Shown: positions 17,467 to 27,625, counted from the stretch's first letter. The stretch is DNA of 41,524 nucleotides from Roseburia sp. 1XD42-34 (GCF_009917385.1 NZ_QWLJ01000043.1:1-41524); one strand, 5' to 3'. The notes: generated by a model from the letters alone, not told the origin. Numbers and translations are program-made.

Positions 17467-17648
17467 AAATAACAGATAGTTAATTCCAGTATAGGGTGGA
17501 TGGTAGAAGCTGTGATTTTAACACGTTTTTAGAAGTTAAAGAACATGATTGAGTGAAATAAATTCCTTTCTGTTTTAATAGAACGAAACAGCAGGTGGAT
17601 AGCTCAAAATAATGATAAATTTAGCTCCTGAAGGGGGATGGAACAATC

Positions 17649-18521
17649 TTGTCAAACCAACCAATGAAAGAAAATCAACTACCTAATAGACACAATATAA
17701 GGAAAAAAAAGCTGATCATTTCTTTTGCTATTCTATTCATCCTTTCTCTTTGTATTAAAGCATATATGGATACAAATACGTTTAAAGTGAATAAGCTTCC
17801 ATTTTACAGTGATAAAATCCCTGATGATAAAGCAGTAAACATTTTACAGATCACGGATGTGCATAATAAAGTGTTTGGAAAAAGTAATGAAGAATTGATT
17901 CAAACGATCAAAGATTTAAATGCGGATATAATTGTTATTACAGGAGACTTAATAGATAGAAAGACTACGGAGTTTAACGATATGTTTGCGTTCGTTGAAG
18001 AGCTTACGTCGGTACAGAAGCATGTTTACTTTGTTACTGGAAACCATGAATGGGAGAATCCAAGAAAGGAGGAATTTTTAAATGGACTTGAGGAACGACG
18101 GGTAACGATTTTAAACAATAAAAATAAACAATTAACGGTAAATCAGGTTCGTTTCAATCTTGTTGGGATTGACGATAGCGCTACGAATCATGATAATGTT
18201 AAGCAGGCTTTTGCTGGCGTGAATGACGAGTATTATACTGTATTACTTTCTCATTCACCTAATATCATAGAAAAAGAGAGCAGTCTAACTGCTGACTTGA
18301 TAGTAAGTGGTCATACGCATGGTGGGCAGGTAAGACTTCCTTTTATTGGTGCACTTGTTTCACCTGATGAAGGTTTGTTTCCAACGTATGATAAAGGAAC
18401 CTATTCTATTCAGCCAAAACAGTTCCTCTATATAGATAGTGGTCTAGGAACAAGCGTCGCACCAATACGATTCTTAAATCAGAGCCAAATTAGTATGATT
18501 AGGGTTTCTAAAAAATATTAA
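17649..18521 (+). CDS. Membrane-anchored metallophosphoesterase
   Basis: A 290-residue calcineurin-like phosphoesterase of the YkuE/YpbG type. An N-terminal basic stretch and one membrane span (about 23-42) anchor it with the catalytic domain outside. The dimetal-site motifs are all present in order: ITDVHNK, GDLIDRK, GNHEW, LLSHSPN and SGHTHGGQ. It starts at TTG behind GGGGGATGG. Relatives hydrolyse phosphodiesters or lipid-linked phosphates such as UDP-diacylglucosamine-like compounds; the substrate here is not known. It lies on the same strand as the deacetylase but with a 180-base gap. Confidence 0.88.
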   Translation: MSNQPMKENQLPNRHNIRKKKLIISFAILFILSLCIKAYMDTNTFKVNKLPFYSDKIPDDKAVNILQITDVHNKVFGKSNEELIQTIKDLNADIIVITGDLIDRKTTEFNDMFAFVEELTSVQKHVYFVTGNHEWENPRKEEFLNGLEERRVTILNNKNKQLTVNQVRFNLVGIDDSATNHDNVKQAFAGVNDEYYTVLLSHSPNIIEKESSLTADLIVSGHTHGGQVRLPFIGALVSPDEGLFPTYDKGTYSIQPKQFLYIDSGLGTSVAPIRFLNQSQISMIRVSKKY

Positions 18522-18682
18522 TACAAAGGCAGTTATTATACCCATTCGATGTTGAAAAAAATATTAATCCATTCCTGCATGTAAGGCGCTTAAGTGTAAA
18601 CGAGTTAAAAAGGAAAACAACCTTAAAATTAAACTCACTACCATACTTTACTTGTAATACTGATCGTCACGGGGGATAGAGC

Positions 18683-18726
18683 TAAAGCAGGTTCAAACGA
18701 TGATATTAATCTTTTGAACCTGCTTA
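18683..18726. terminator. Terminator between convergent genes
   Basis: AAGCAGGTTCAAA pairs with TTTGAACCTGCTT across a 15-base loop. It lies just after the stop of the minus-strand gene ending at 18731 and can also serve the plus-strand phosphoesterase. Confidence 0.75.
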
Positions 18727-18730
18727 TTAT

Positions 18731-19225
18731 CTATGTTGCATCCGATTGTGTTTTCCATTCTACTATTCTGGCAGGAATATGTTTCATAAAATCTTTTAAG
18801 CGTATTTGAAAGTATGTCTCAATATCTACTTTAAGACGCTCTTCTAAGTCCATCCACTCTTTAGCTATATAATCTAACTCGAAATAATTTTCTAAGTCCT
18901 GCTGTTTCCAAATAGAATTTAGCTTAGCTTTATTTTCAAATGGGATTAAAGATAGAATTGCGCCGTCATCATATTCATCAAATTCAATAGTATAATAATG
19001 GAATTCCTGAATCATACGATACTTTTTAGTAGCATGTACCCAATCGGATAAATGCTTATAAAATTCTAGAATAGGAAGCTCTTCTTCATTAAAATATATT
19101 TCATTATTGATGTAGATGGTAACCGTTGCAGAAACATCTAGAATAGTCGAAACATCTTTCCGCTGTTTAAAAGAAATACAATCTTTATCACTAGTAAATG
19201 TATAGGTGAATGTAATTTTATCCAT
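18731..19225 (-). CDS. Hypothetical protein of 164 residues
   Basis: A cytoplasmic acidic protein I do not recognise. The N-terminal half alternates hydrophobic and charged residues like a beta-sheet (ITFTYTFTSDKDCISF, VSATVTIYINNEIYF). The middle has HYYTIEFDEYDDGAILSLIP, and the C-terminal third is an amphipathic helix (WMDLEERLKVDIETYF). Start at ATG 19225, because AAGGAAAG sits 11 bases upstream; an upstream in-frame TTG at 19234 would lie too close to it. A promoter was not identified. A family-A repeat begins 27 bases upstream of the start. Confidence 0.7.
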   Translation of the reverse strand: MDKITFTYTFTSDKDCISFKQRKDVSTILDVSATVTIYINNEIYFNEEELPILEFYKHLSDWVHATKKYRMIQEFHYYTIEFDEYDDGAILSLIPFENKAKLNSIWKQQDLENYFELDYIAKEWMDLEERLKVDIETYFQIRLKDFMKHIPARIVEWKTQSDAT

Positions 19226-19251
19226 AGGAATCAACTTTCCTTGCTTATATA

Positions 19252-19436
19252 TTTATCCTGCATGTAAGGTGTCGTAAGACTCCTACTTCAAAATCTTGTG
19301 TTGATACAAAAGGTCTAAGTGGGAGAAAATAACATAACTGCCCGATTCGTTTACGGACCTTTAGGTCATGCCCTTCTAGGTACTGGCATTCAGTAGGAGA
19401 TGGAAGAAAACTCCTACTGAATGCATTTTCACTTTA
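19252..19436 (+). repeat. Family A structured repeat, copy 4
   Basis: 185 bases, from TTTATCCTG at 19252 to TTCACTTTA at 19428-19436. Inner stem CTCCTACTT / AAGTGGGAG is complete with one G-U pair. The 3' hairpin is a perfect CATTCAGTAGGAG / CTCCTACTGAATG. It lies on the plus strand between two minus-strand genes; its last three bases are the stop codon of the isochorismatase-like gene. Confidence 0.88.
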
Positions 19437-19990
19437 GCGGTATAGGTCATGTGTAGGTTGAAACAAGTCTTCTTCTGCGTTTCGCACAATGGAAAAATGT
19501 TCTACATTGTAGTGTCCATGTAATGTTTTATTATGGTGGTCGATAATTTGTTTGGCGCTTAAAACCTCATTATCTGTTGTAGAATGACCATCGCCAACTA
19601 AAGTAACATCTAGTCCGTTTATCGTAGCTGTTCGGACAGTACTATCTATACAATGCTGTGTTTGGCACCCCATAATAACTACGTGTTCTGTTTTTTGATT
19701 TTTTAAATATTGGAGCAAATTCGTCCCGTGAAAGGCATTCGTTGCTCGCTTATCAAAAAAGTGGCTGCCCTTAGGCACATGAATCTGGTCATGGACATCA
19801 AATCCTTGTCCACTGCCTTTAGCAACATCCAAATCTCTTGCAAAAACAACCGGAACTCTTACTTGGATAGATTTGTCAATGACGAGGTTGATATTTTTAA
19901 TCCGTTCATATTGATTGTATACAGCGCTTTCCTGCTCACTTCCATCAATTAGTTCTTTTGGGCATCAATGATTAATAATATTTGCTGCAA
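19434..19990 (-). pseudogene. Isochorismatase-like cysteine hydrolase, frameshifted
   Basis: Cysteine hydrolase of the isochorismatase superfamily (hydrolysis of C-N or ether bonds in small molecules). From TTG 19990, eight bases after AAGGAG, the frame reads QQILLIIDAQK with the catalytic Asp. One base is then missing near 19955-19959; the second frame continues with LIDGSEQESAVYN, VPVVFARDLDVAKG and the catalytic-cysteine motif GCQTQHCIDST, to a C-terminus PTHDLYR. The 132-residue frame from 19832 alone lacks the catalytic aspartate. Without the indel the protein would be about 185 residues, the usual family length. The TAA stop lies within the end of the adjoining repeat. Confidence 0.8.
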
Positions 19991-20481
19991 ATAAATGGCT
20001 CCTTTTCGATGTAGGGCACATGGCGATTCAGAAGTGTTTACCCTCAAAGTTTCGTAGCAAGTTTGTTTTTCATAGTATCTTCTAAATAAAGGTTGTTCGT
20101 AAATTCGATTTGAATTTTCTTACAAAAATATTTTATCATACTTTTCATTATTATCAAATATAAATACGGGCAAAGGTTGATGTAATAAATATGTTCATAG
20201 CGTTCGTAGCAAAGGAAAACATGGAGACTCTAACACATTTTCTTCGTGCGATGTTTCACTGTTTCAGCTTTCCCTTTCCTGTGGGAATACGATAGTAGAA
20301 AAACTCAACACTTTTTTCAAAGAGTTGAGCACGTACCACACAGAAAGCGTTGTGTTTTTTCAGTAGCGGTCAACAAGAAACATTTTCGTCCTAGTTTACT
20401 TTCATAAATGCTGGAGAAAAATCATCATTTCTTAGCCAGATAACAAATGGTACAAGAAAGCACAGCATTCTTAACATGTCC
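19991..20481. other. Gene-free spacer upstream of the broken hydrolase gene
   Basis: No gene recognised. Small hairpins occur: CTCAAC/GTTGAG within 20310-20330, and ACACA (20338-20342) / TGTGT (20351-20355) with a T-run after it, which could end a short transcript. Nothing else is supported. Confidence 0.35.
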
Positions 20482-20524
20482 TAAAAAAACGCCGTGGAAA
20501 ACATAGTTCCCACGGCGTTTTTGG
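20482..20524. terminator. Bidirectional terminator after cydC
   Basis: ACGCCGTGG (20489-20497) pairs perfectly with CCACGGCGT (20510-20518), with seven A before and a T-run after. On the minus strand it lies about 105 bases past the cydC stop and closes the cyd operon. Confidence 0.9.
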
Positions 20525-20627
20525 GTCAGTTATTTTTTAATGATGCTTTCCACGGCTTAAGTGCAACAGGCTTTGGTTACCTATAAAAAAACGGTGAAAA
20601 GTTAGGTTAAGAAGAACATAGCTGAAC

Positions 20628-22379
20628 TTATATTTGCACCATTTTTCGAATCGATGGAGGTACGTCCAAATAATATAAATTCTGGTACCGTTGAAAAGTA
20701 GCTAACAATTCTTGATGCGAGCCTTGCATCTCAATATAGCCATCCTCCAAGAAAATAATTTCATCCATATGTTTCATTCCAGCTAAATGATGAGTGATCC
20801 AAATTACTGTTTTATTTTCTAGTGTCGAGAAAATAGTTGTTAACAAATCTGCTTCGGTTTTAGGATCTAAGCCTACCGTTGGTTCATCAAGTATAACAAC
20901 AGGGGAACCTTTTAATAGAATTCTTGCTAAAGCTACGCGTTGTTGTTGACCGCCACTGAAGATTTGCCCCGATTCTTCCATCATGGTGTGATATCCTTTT
21001 GGTAAGCTTTTAATATAATCATGAAGCTGAACTTTTTTAGCCGCTTCGACAATGTCTTGGTCAGTAGCCTGTTGATTGCCAAGGCGGAGGTTATTAGCAA
21101 TGGTCGTGTTAAATAAGTGTGGTCGCTGGTTTAATATCGACACCATGTCAAATAGTGAATCTCCATATGCGGTTGCATCAGTGCCGTTAAGAGTTACGGT
21201 TCCTTTTGTTGGGGCGTAGGACCCACAAATAAGCTGGACGATACTTGATTTTCCAACCCCGCTTTTTCCTAATAAAGCAATTCTTTTTCCTTGTGGTATG
21301 GAAATTGATACATCTTTTAAAACTTGCTTATCAAAAGCCGGATATTGAAAAGCCACCTGATCAAGCAGAATATTTACAGAACGAGGCACTGCTGATAACG
21401 AAGCGTTTGGCTTGGGAGTAACTTTTCCAGCCTCTGTTTCTTCAAGTGCTTCCAATCTGGAAATGGATTCGGTATATTCTGGAACTTGTTCTAATGCCTC
21501 AGAAACTGGTAAAAAAGCTTCAGCAATCGCTAGTGTAACCAGAACAAAAGCGGCAATTAATGTAACATGCATATTTCCTTCAGCAACCATCGTACTTGAC
21601 CAGTAAACCATGGAAATCACCATCGCACCGATGATAAGCTGATTAAAGAGATCACGGATCTGTTGCTGGTTTTTAGTGCGCTTTTCCACCATAGCTACAG
21701 ATTGGTCTTTCATTGTGTCCTGTTTCATAAAATCATTTGGTTTTCCAGCGATCATCCAATCTTTAATTCCAAGTAATCCATCTGTCAGGATATGATATTG
21801 ATCATAGCGACCGTTCTTTATTAAAGCGGTTCGTTTTCGGCTGGACCATAGTGAAAGAATAGGAATGAATACAACGATAAAAAAGAGGTACACTGCCATC
21901 AGTAAAGCAAAAATAATATCAAACCATCCTAGACAAGCAACAACGATACCATACATGCCTAAAGCAGTAGTACTTGGTAAGATGGTTCGTATGAATAAGT
22001 CTTGTAAATGGTCGATGTCATCTGATAACACCCCTAGGATTCTGCCAGTTTGAAAGCGTGACTCAATAAAAGCTGCTTGCGGCTCGAGGGTTTTATAAAG
22101 GCGACTACGCATATTCGCTAATACTCGAAGGATCGTATTATGACTCGTTAAACGAGAAAGATAGTGAAATACGGCTCGGAAAATACCAAAAGCTCGAACG
22201 GACACAACGGGAATATAGACCATTAAAATATTTTCAGGTCTTAATGCGGATTTGGAAATTAAGTATCCAGATGTAAACATAAGCGCTGCACCACAGGCTA
22301 GAGCCAATAAACCTATAAGAATGCTGGCTAATAACCCTTTATAATGCATTTTTACATATGGGATGATCCAAGTTCTCAT
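20628..22379 (-). CDS. cydC: CydC, heterodimeric ABC exporter subunit
   Basis: A 583-residue ABC half-transporter (B. subtilis CydD equivalent) that with CydD exports thiols such as glutathione or cysteine, and possibly haem, needed for cytochrome bd assembly. The N-terminal domain has six membrane segments (about 15-310). The nucleotide-binding domain has Walker A GKSGVGKSS, the signature FSGGQQQRVALARIL, Walker B VVILDEPTVGLD and the switch histidine in WITHH. Its ATG overlaps the cydD stop by four bases (ATGA), so the two are translationally coupled. Last gene of cydABDC, followed by a strong terminator. Confidence 0.93.
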   Translation of the reverse strand: MRTWIIPYVKMHYKGLLASILIGLLALACGAALMFTSGYLISKSALRPENILMVYIPVVSVRAFGIFRAVFHYLSRLTSHNTILRVLANMRSRLYKTLEPQAAFIESRFQTGRILGVLSDDIDHLQDLFIRTILPSTTALGMYGIVVACLGWFDIIFALLMAVYLFFIVVFIPILSLWSSRKRTALIKNGRYDQYHILTDGLLGIKDWMIAGKPNDFMKQDTMKDQSVAMVEKRTKNQQQIRDLFNQLIIGAMVISMVYWSSTMVAEGNMHVTLIAAFVLVTLAIAEAFLPVSEALEQVPEYTESISRLEALEETEAGKVTPKPNASLSAVPRSVNILLDQVAFQYPAFDKQVLKDVSISIPQGKRIALLGKSGVGKSSIVQLICGSYAPTKGTVTLNGTDATAYGDSLFDMVSILNQRPHLFNTTIANNLRLGNQQATDQDIVEAAKKVQLHDYIKSLPKGYHTMMEESGQIFSGGQQQRVALARILLKGSPVVILDEPTVGLDPKTEADLLTTIFSTLENKTVIWITHHLAGMKHMDEIIFLEDGYIEMQGSHQELLATFQRYQNLYYLDVPPSIRKMVQI

Positions 22380-24112
22380 TGTACTCCCTCCAATTGTGAC
22401 AGAACGAGCTGATAATACTCTCCTCTACGGAGCATTAATTCATGCGGTGTTCCTATTTCTACGACGATGCCATCTTTTAATACGATAATTCGGTCCATTT
22501 GTTCCATCCAATGGAGGCGATGGGTTGCAAAGAAGACTAATTTTCCTTTAAACAATGCAGTCATTGTCTGTTTCAATTCGTACTCTGTTTCAATATCTAA
22601 ATGTGCAGTTGGCTCATCTAATAATAGGATGGGGCGATTGCCTAGAAAGGCTCGTGCTAAAGCTACACGTTGTTCTTGACCGCCACTTAGTGAACGGGAT
22701 CCAGTGCCAATTTCTTGCTCTATTCCTTCAGGAAAAGAATGGATTAAATCGTCTAGTTCCGCAGCTTTTGCCGCTTGCCATACCTCTTCATCAGAAGCAG
22801 TTGGTTCGTAAAACCGAATATTATCAGCGATCGACTGACTAAAAATATACGGATGCTGTGGAATATACGTGATTTGGCGTTGCCATGCTTCACTGTTTAA
22901 GGTGTTTAAAATTTGCTGATTGACTCGGAAGCTCCCTTGACTTGGTGTTAAAAATCCGCCTAATATATCAATTAGAGTAGATTTTCCTGCACCGCTAGCG
23001 CCTACAATACCAATTTTTTCAAAGCCGTTTACTTGCAAGGAAACATTGCTTAAAGCCTGTAGTCCGTTATCATCATGGGAATGACTAACAGAGGATAGCT
23101 TTAGCTTACTATTGTTTGCCCAGTTAAGCGTATTTGCAAGAATGGGATTACATGCCGGAGAGGGCTCAGCTAAAATCGTATGAATTGCTTTCGCCGCTTC
23201 CTGACCATTTAACGTCGCGTGATAATCTGCTCCAACCTCTTTCAGCGGCAGGAAAAACTCAGGGGCTAAAATTAAGACGACTAACGCAACGTCTAATAAT
23301 AGGTTTCCCTCAATAAGTCGTAGCCCTAAACCTACGGCAACAGAGGCTACCGATAACATCGTAAAAAAGTCAAGCGCAAAAGAAGAGAGAAATGCGATCC
23401 GTAATGTTCCAATGGTTGATTTTCGGTATTCATCACTTACTTTTTTAATGGTGTTTCCATGTGATTTGCTTTTGCCTAGATATTTCAAGGTTTCCAAACC
23501 ACGTAAAGAATCAATAAAATGATTGGATAGTAGGTGATACGAATGCCATTGTCGTTCCATTTTCTTTTTTGCAGCTAATCCTAAGAGAATCATAAATACG
23601 ATAATAATAGGGACCGTAAAAAATAAAATGACGCTTGATAGTTTATCTTGAAAAAAAACATAGATGAGTACCATTGGTGGAATGACGCAGGCTGCCACCA
23701 TTTTAGGAATAATCAATTCTAAATACGTACGTAACTGCGTTGCACCTTCCATCGCCAAATTTACTAATTTGGCAGTTCCTTGTTTATTGGTGTAGCTTGG
23801 ACCAAGCTCGAATAGCTTGGTCATTAGTTGTTTTCTTGTTTCAACGCGGGTTTTTTCTGCAAACTGAAAGGTTATTTTTTTCTTCAGTGTACTCATCAGA
23901 TATCTCATGGCAAATGCTAACAGAAAAAGAGCGCCTAATGTCCACGTTGTTTGAAATATTTCCCCACTAAATAAGCGAAATAACCATTCTGCTAACCATG
24001 TTGCTTGTAAAATAATCGCGACTGCTTCAACGATTGTAATGGCTACGACGATTCCCAGCGTGAGCTTTACACCTTTGTACGTCCATAAATGATTTTGTAT
24101 CATCTTTTTCAT
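22376..24112 (-). CDS. cydD: CydD, heterodimeric ABC exporter subunit
   Basis: A 578-residue ABC half-transporter (named CydC in B. subtilis). Membrane domain about residues 15-300, with the family's ILAPEFFLPLKEVGADYH segment. The nucleotide-binding domain has Walker A GASGAGKST, signature LSGGQEQRVALARAF and Walker B ILLLDEPTAHLD. It pairs with CydC to export reductant for bd oxidase maturation. The start overlaps the cydB stop by one base (TAATG), so it is co-translated with the oxidase subunits. Confidence 0.93.
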   Translation of the reverse strand: MKKMIQNHLWTYKGVKLTLGIVVAITIVEAVAIILQATWLAEWLFRLFSGEIFQTTWTLGALFLLAFAMRYLMSTLKKKITFQFAEKTRVETRKQLMTKLFELGPSYTNKQGTAKLVNLAMEGATQLRTYLELIIPKMVAACVIPPMVLIYVFFQDKLSSVILFFTVPIIIVFMILLGLAAKKKMERQWHSYHLLSNHFIDSLRGLETLKYLGKSKSHGNTIKKVSDEYRKSTIGTLRIAFLSSFALDFFTMLSVASVAVGLGLRLIEGNLLLDVALVVLILAPEFFLPLKEVGADYHATLNGQEAAKAIHTILAEPSPACNPILANTLNWANNSKLKLSSVSHSHDDNGLQALSNVSLQVNGFEKIGIVGASGAGKSTLIDILGGFLTPSQGSFRVNQQILNTLNSEAWQRQITYIPQHPYIFSQSIADNIRFYEPTASDEEVWQAAKAAELDDLIHSFPEGIEQEIGTGSRSLSGGQEQRVALARAFLGNRPILLLDEPTAHLDIETEYELKQTMTALFKGKLVFFATHRLHWMEQMDRIIVLKDGIVVEIGTPHELMLRRGEYYQLVLSQLEGVQ

Positions 24113-25122
24113 TAGTATTCTAAATGCTCCTCTTCTTTAACACGTTTTCGGAACACATAATAACTCCATATTTGATAACCAAGTACAAAAGGTATTAATG
24201 TTACTGCTACGATGGTCATAACTTTTAAAGAATATGGCCCTGAAGCAGCATTATGAATCGTTAAATCGAACGCATGATTAATACTGCTTACCATTACTCG
24301 TGGGAATAAACCGACGAATACGGATGTTACTGTTAGCGCAATCGTTAATCCAGTCATCGTAAATGCCCAGCCATCACGGCTTTTGAGTGCAAAACTTCTA
24401 GCAAAAATAACCGCAACCACGATCAGTGCGAAAATCGGGATTAATACAGCACCTCTTACTTCGAAAATATCTGTGTAAAAATAGGATGCCACTACAAACG
24501 CGACTAAAGCAATACCAACAGCATAGACCACTTTTTTTGCAGTTTCACGAGCTCTATGTTGCAAGTCCCCGGTTGTCTTCAAGGTGATAAAGAAGAGACC
24601 ATGCAAGAAACAAAGCAACGTAATTGCTATGGCGCCAATCAATGTATATGGTGTAATATAGTCAAATAAAGAAGCATAAATATTCATCTCACTATCAATT
24701 GGTAAGCCTGCCATCAATGCAGCGAACACGACTCCCCATAGAAATGGATTTAGCAAACTGCTAATAAAGATCGTCCAATCCCAAGTGTCGCGCCACTTGG
24801 GGTGTTCTAGTTTACTTCTAAATTCAAATGCTACACCTCGACCGATGAGCAGTAGCAGCATAATTACGAGCGGCATGTACAAGCCACTGAATAAAGTGGC
24901 ATACCAATGTGGGAATGCTGCAAACATAGCCCCACCTGCTGTGATGAGCCAAACTTCATTTCCATCCCAAACAGGTCCAATCGTATTGATTAATACACGG
25001 CGCTCACCAGGTGTTTTGGCAACAAATCGCATCGCCATGCCAACACCAAAATCAAAGCCTTCTAAGAATAAAAACCCGACGAATAGGACAGCGATTAAAA
25101 TAAACCATACCTCATTTAGCAT
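24112..25122 (-). CDS. cydB: Cytochrome bd ubiquinol oxidase subunit II
   Basis: Membrane subunit II of the bd-type terminal oxidase, which couples menaquinol oxidation to oxygen reduction at low oxygen. About 336 residues with eight or nine membrane spans. Family motifs are FLEGFDFGVG near the N-terminus, GPVWDGNEVWLI, and SSLLNPFLWGVV in the middle. I prefer ATG 25122 (protein begins LNEVWFILIAVLF, as in relatives), which overlaps cydA by 11 bases; AGGAAGGG lies ten bases upstream. In-frame starts at 25131 and 25146 are possible but less usual. Confidence 0.93.
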   Translation of the reverse strand: MLNEVWFILIAVLFVGFLFLEGFDFGVGMAMRFVAKTPGERRVLINTIGPVWDGNEVWLITAGGAMFAAFPHWYATLFSGLYMPLVIMLLLLIGRGVAFEFRSKLEHPKWRDTWDWTIFISSLLNPFLWGVVFAALMAGLPIDSEMNIYASLFDYITPYTLIGAIAITLLCFLHGLFFITLKTTGDLQHRARETAKKVVYAVGIALVAFVVASYFYTDIFEVRGAVLIPIFALIVVAVIFARSFALKSRDGWAFTMTGLTIALTVTSVFVGLFPRVMVSSINHAFDLTIHNAASGPYSLKVMTIVAVTLIPFVLGYQIWSYYVFRKRVKEEEHLEY

Positions 25123-26515
25123 AAGAACCATACCCTTCCTCTCCAAAAGGATCTGTTGTTAGTTTGACATCTTTTTCTTCTTCAACAGGACCTTTTTTGA
25201 TTACTCGAACGAATAAGTAAGCCATCACAATAGCAAGGATTAAATAGATCGCACTAAATGAGATTAGTGAGAAAAGCACTTGCCCAGCCGTTACGTTTGG
25301 TGACACAGCATCTTGTGTTTGCATATGCCCAAAAACAACCCAAGGTTGCCTACCAATTTCCGTCATAATCCAGCCGGCGGTACCGCCAATGAATGGTAGT
25401 GAAATAGCCCAAATCATGATTTTTAAATATTTGCTGCTTTGTTCCAGTTTTTTCCGTTTAGATAGGTATGCCCCATAAAGTCCTAATAAAATCATCAGTC
25501 CACCAGTGAAAACCATAATCCGGAAACTCCAAAATGTTGTTTTTACCGGAGGAATATAATCTCCTTCTCCATACAGTTCTTCATATTTAGCTTGAATGGA
25601 TTTCATTCCTTCTACACTTCCGCTAAATTCACTATAGGAAAGGTAACTGAGGATATATGGAATATTAACCTCAAATGAATTTTCCTGATTATCGGAATCA
25701 ATATTTGCAAACATAGTCCACGCGGCTGGATCACCACTATCTTCCCATAATCCCTCTGCAGCAGCCATTTTCATAGGCTGTGTTTCCACTAGGAATTGAG
25801 ATTGTGCGTGCCCAGTGAAAGCAATACCAAAACCAGAAATAATGGCGACAATTAATGCAATATTAAATGATTTTTTAAAGAAGGCAGTGTCTTGTTTTTT
25901 TAACAATTTCCATGCGCTTACACCAGTGATTAAAAACGCACCTGTGGCTAATGAGCCAAATACGGTATGTGGGAATTCGACCCATACTTGCCCGCTCGTG
26001 ATTAATGCAAGGAAATCATTCATCTCAGCCCGTCCATTATTAACTTCAAACCCTACTGGGTACTGCATAAACGAGTTAGCAACCAATATCCAAAAAGCAG
26101 AAATAATTGTTCCAATAGATACGAGCCAAATACACATTAAATGCACTTTCTTAGATAGACGCTTCCAACCAAAGATCCACAACCCAATAAAGGTGGATTC
26201 CATAAAGAAAGCGAGCAGCGCTTCCACAGCAAGTGGGGCCCCAAAAACGTCCCCAACAAAGCGAGAGTAGTTCGACCAATTCATCCCGAATTGGAATTCT
26301 TGTAAAATACCAGTAACGACTCCAACAGCAAAGTTAATAAGAAATAAATGTCCCCAAAACTTCGCCATTTTTTTGTATTGCTCTTTACCTTTTACAACAT
26401 ATAATGTCTCCATAAGTGCAATTAAAAAGACGAGGCCAATGGATAAAGGCACAAAAATAAAGTGAAAAATGGTGGTTGATGCGAATTGAATTCGCGATAA
26501 CGTAATAACGTCCAT
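25112..26515 (-). CDS. cydA: Cytochrome bd ubiquinol oxidase subunit I
   Basis: A 467-residue haem-binding subunit I. Visible features are the N-terminal haem ligand H18 in TTIFHFIFVPL, the GRQPWVVFGHMQT motif near residue 390, and a short quinol loop as in Bacillus and Geobacillus enzymes. It heads the cydABDC operon on the minus strand. ATG 26515 follows GGAGGAAGGAGAAA. The 5' region is long, nearly 1.4 kb to the divergent PBP gene, and holds two palindromes resembling Rex/Fnr-type sites, consistent with the redox and oxygen control of cyd operons in Firmicutes. Confidence 0.95.
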   Translation of the reverse strand: MDVITLSRIQFASTTIFHFIFVPLSIGLVFLIALMETLYVVKGKEQYKKMAKFWGHLFLINFAVGVVTGILQEFQFGMNWSNYSRFVGDVFGAPLAVEALLAFFMESTFIGLWIFGWKRLSKKVHLMCIWLVSIGTIISAFWILVANSFMQYPVGFEVNNGRAEMNDFLALITSGQVWVEFPHTVFGSLATGAFLITGVSAWKLLKKQDTAFFKKSFNIALIVAIISGFGIAFTGHAQSQFLVETQPMKMAAAEGLWEDSGDPAAWTMFANIDSDNQENSFEVNIPYILSYLSYSEFSGSVEGMKSIQAKYEELYGEGDYIPPVKTTFWSFRIMVFTGGLMILLGLYGAYLSKRKKLEQSSKYLKIMIWAISLPFIGGTAGWIMTEIGRQPWVVFGHMQTQDAVSPNVTAGQVLFSLISFSAIYLILAIVMAYLFVRVIKKGPVEEEKDVKLTTDPFGEEGYGSYAK

Positions 26516-26664
26516 AAGTTTCTCCTTCCTCCCATTCTATGTGGGGTATAGCTTTTTCAACGAGTTTCATACAAGATAGATGAGTAGTCAGATATGTTTA
26601 TTGTTGGCATGTTCAAATGACTGAAGTCAGTAAGTTTAGGTGCTTTTACTGCCTACAGAAAAGC

Positions 26665-26682
26665 TTGTTCGGTACTGAACAA
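26665..26682. promoter_or_regulatory. 18-bp palindrome upstream of cydA (Rex-like)
   Basis: TTGTTCGGTACTGAACAA has perfect TTGTTC/GAACAA arms and an 18-bp length with TTGT...ACAA ends, like the Rex operator (TTGTGA-N6-TCACAA). It lies 150 bases before the cydA start. Rex represses cyd operons in B. subtilis when NADH is low. The inner bases differ from the consensus. Confidence 0.4.
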
Positions 26683-27185
26683 ATTACCCTAAGTAATATT
26701 CATAGGTTCTGCCTATGTATAATCTTTTGTCTGCTAAAGATTGAAATTTTGGAGCGATGAGGTGCAGCAGGTCAACTATATTTATTTACGCTACACTGTC
26801 ACAAAACTCCAGCCGGTAAAATTAGGACCATCTTTTATATAGAAATAAAAGTAGAAGCATCAGCTATTTATTGAGAAAAGTTTAAATGGATAAATGAATG
26901 ATGATTTCGTCCTCCCCATGCTCTCACATCGATGCTTTTAGTAAGAAAAAAGAACAACTCTCTGACAGATTTAGCTCCTTTCTACTATGACATTTGAACC
27001 TCCTGCTTATACTATACAATTAAATACAAGTCTGTAGCGGTTTAAATCTTGAAATTTTTGTAACGTACTTTCGACAAATTTGTTAATAATTGTATTGTGT
27101 ATTGCAATCGTTATGTTTTGAATAGCTTAGTTATTAGGAGTGAAATGAAGAAATAGCGTTATTATGTATAGGGGATGCGTTTCGA

Positions 27186-27203
27186 AAGTGAATTTTATCA
27201 CAA
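27186..27203. promoter_or_regulatory. Rex/Fnr-like site upstream of cyd
   Basis: AAGTGA-ATTTTA-TCACAA matches the Rex form TTGTGA-N6-TCACAA at ten of the twelve arm bases and has the AT-rich centre. It is about 670 bases from cydA, so it would need a distant promoter, or it may be chance. Confidence 0.3.
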
Positions 27204-27322
27204 ATAGCTTGTGGATAGGCCCAAGGAAGGGAGGAGAGGTAACAAGCGATGGGAATTTAGGCAAAGTTATGCACATTAACAATCGTTCTTAAATGCTGTA
27301 CATGTTGATGAAAGAGATTTAG

Positions 27323-27510
27323 TTTATCGCGTATATAAGGTGCTGTAAGAATCTCACTTCAGAGTTGAATAAGTTTGTATAGCAACAAGTTTAAGAAGGA
27401 GATAAACAGCACCGAGATGTCCTCTTTTGTAAGCTGCTTTTAGGTCATACCATACTAACAAGCCGTGGGGGATGAATGAAAAATTCCAACTGACATAAAC
27501 TTCACTTTAT
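27323..27510 (+). repeat. Family A structured repeat, copy 5
   Basis: 188 bases from TTTATCGCG to TTCACTTTAT (27501-27510). Outer stem GGTGCTGT / ACAGCACC is perfect. The 3' part has the CAAGCCGTGGGGG subfamily arm as in copy 2, but the opposing arm has decayed. Confidence 0.87.
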
Positions 27511-27625
27511 TAGTGAATTATGAGGAAGAACTGTGTACTTTTCCTCTGAATTTCACTTTTAGAGATATAAGTAAGAAGTACAACTTGAAAATTGAATCCT
27601 TTTGGTGAGCATTCTTTTGCCGATC

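Noticed and set aside
22467..25162. Plus-strand frames opposite cydC, cydD and cydB
   Set aside because: They are antisense to well-supported genes and show no domain pattern.
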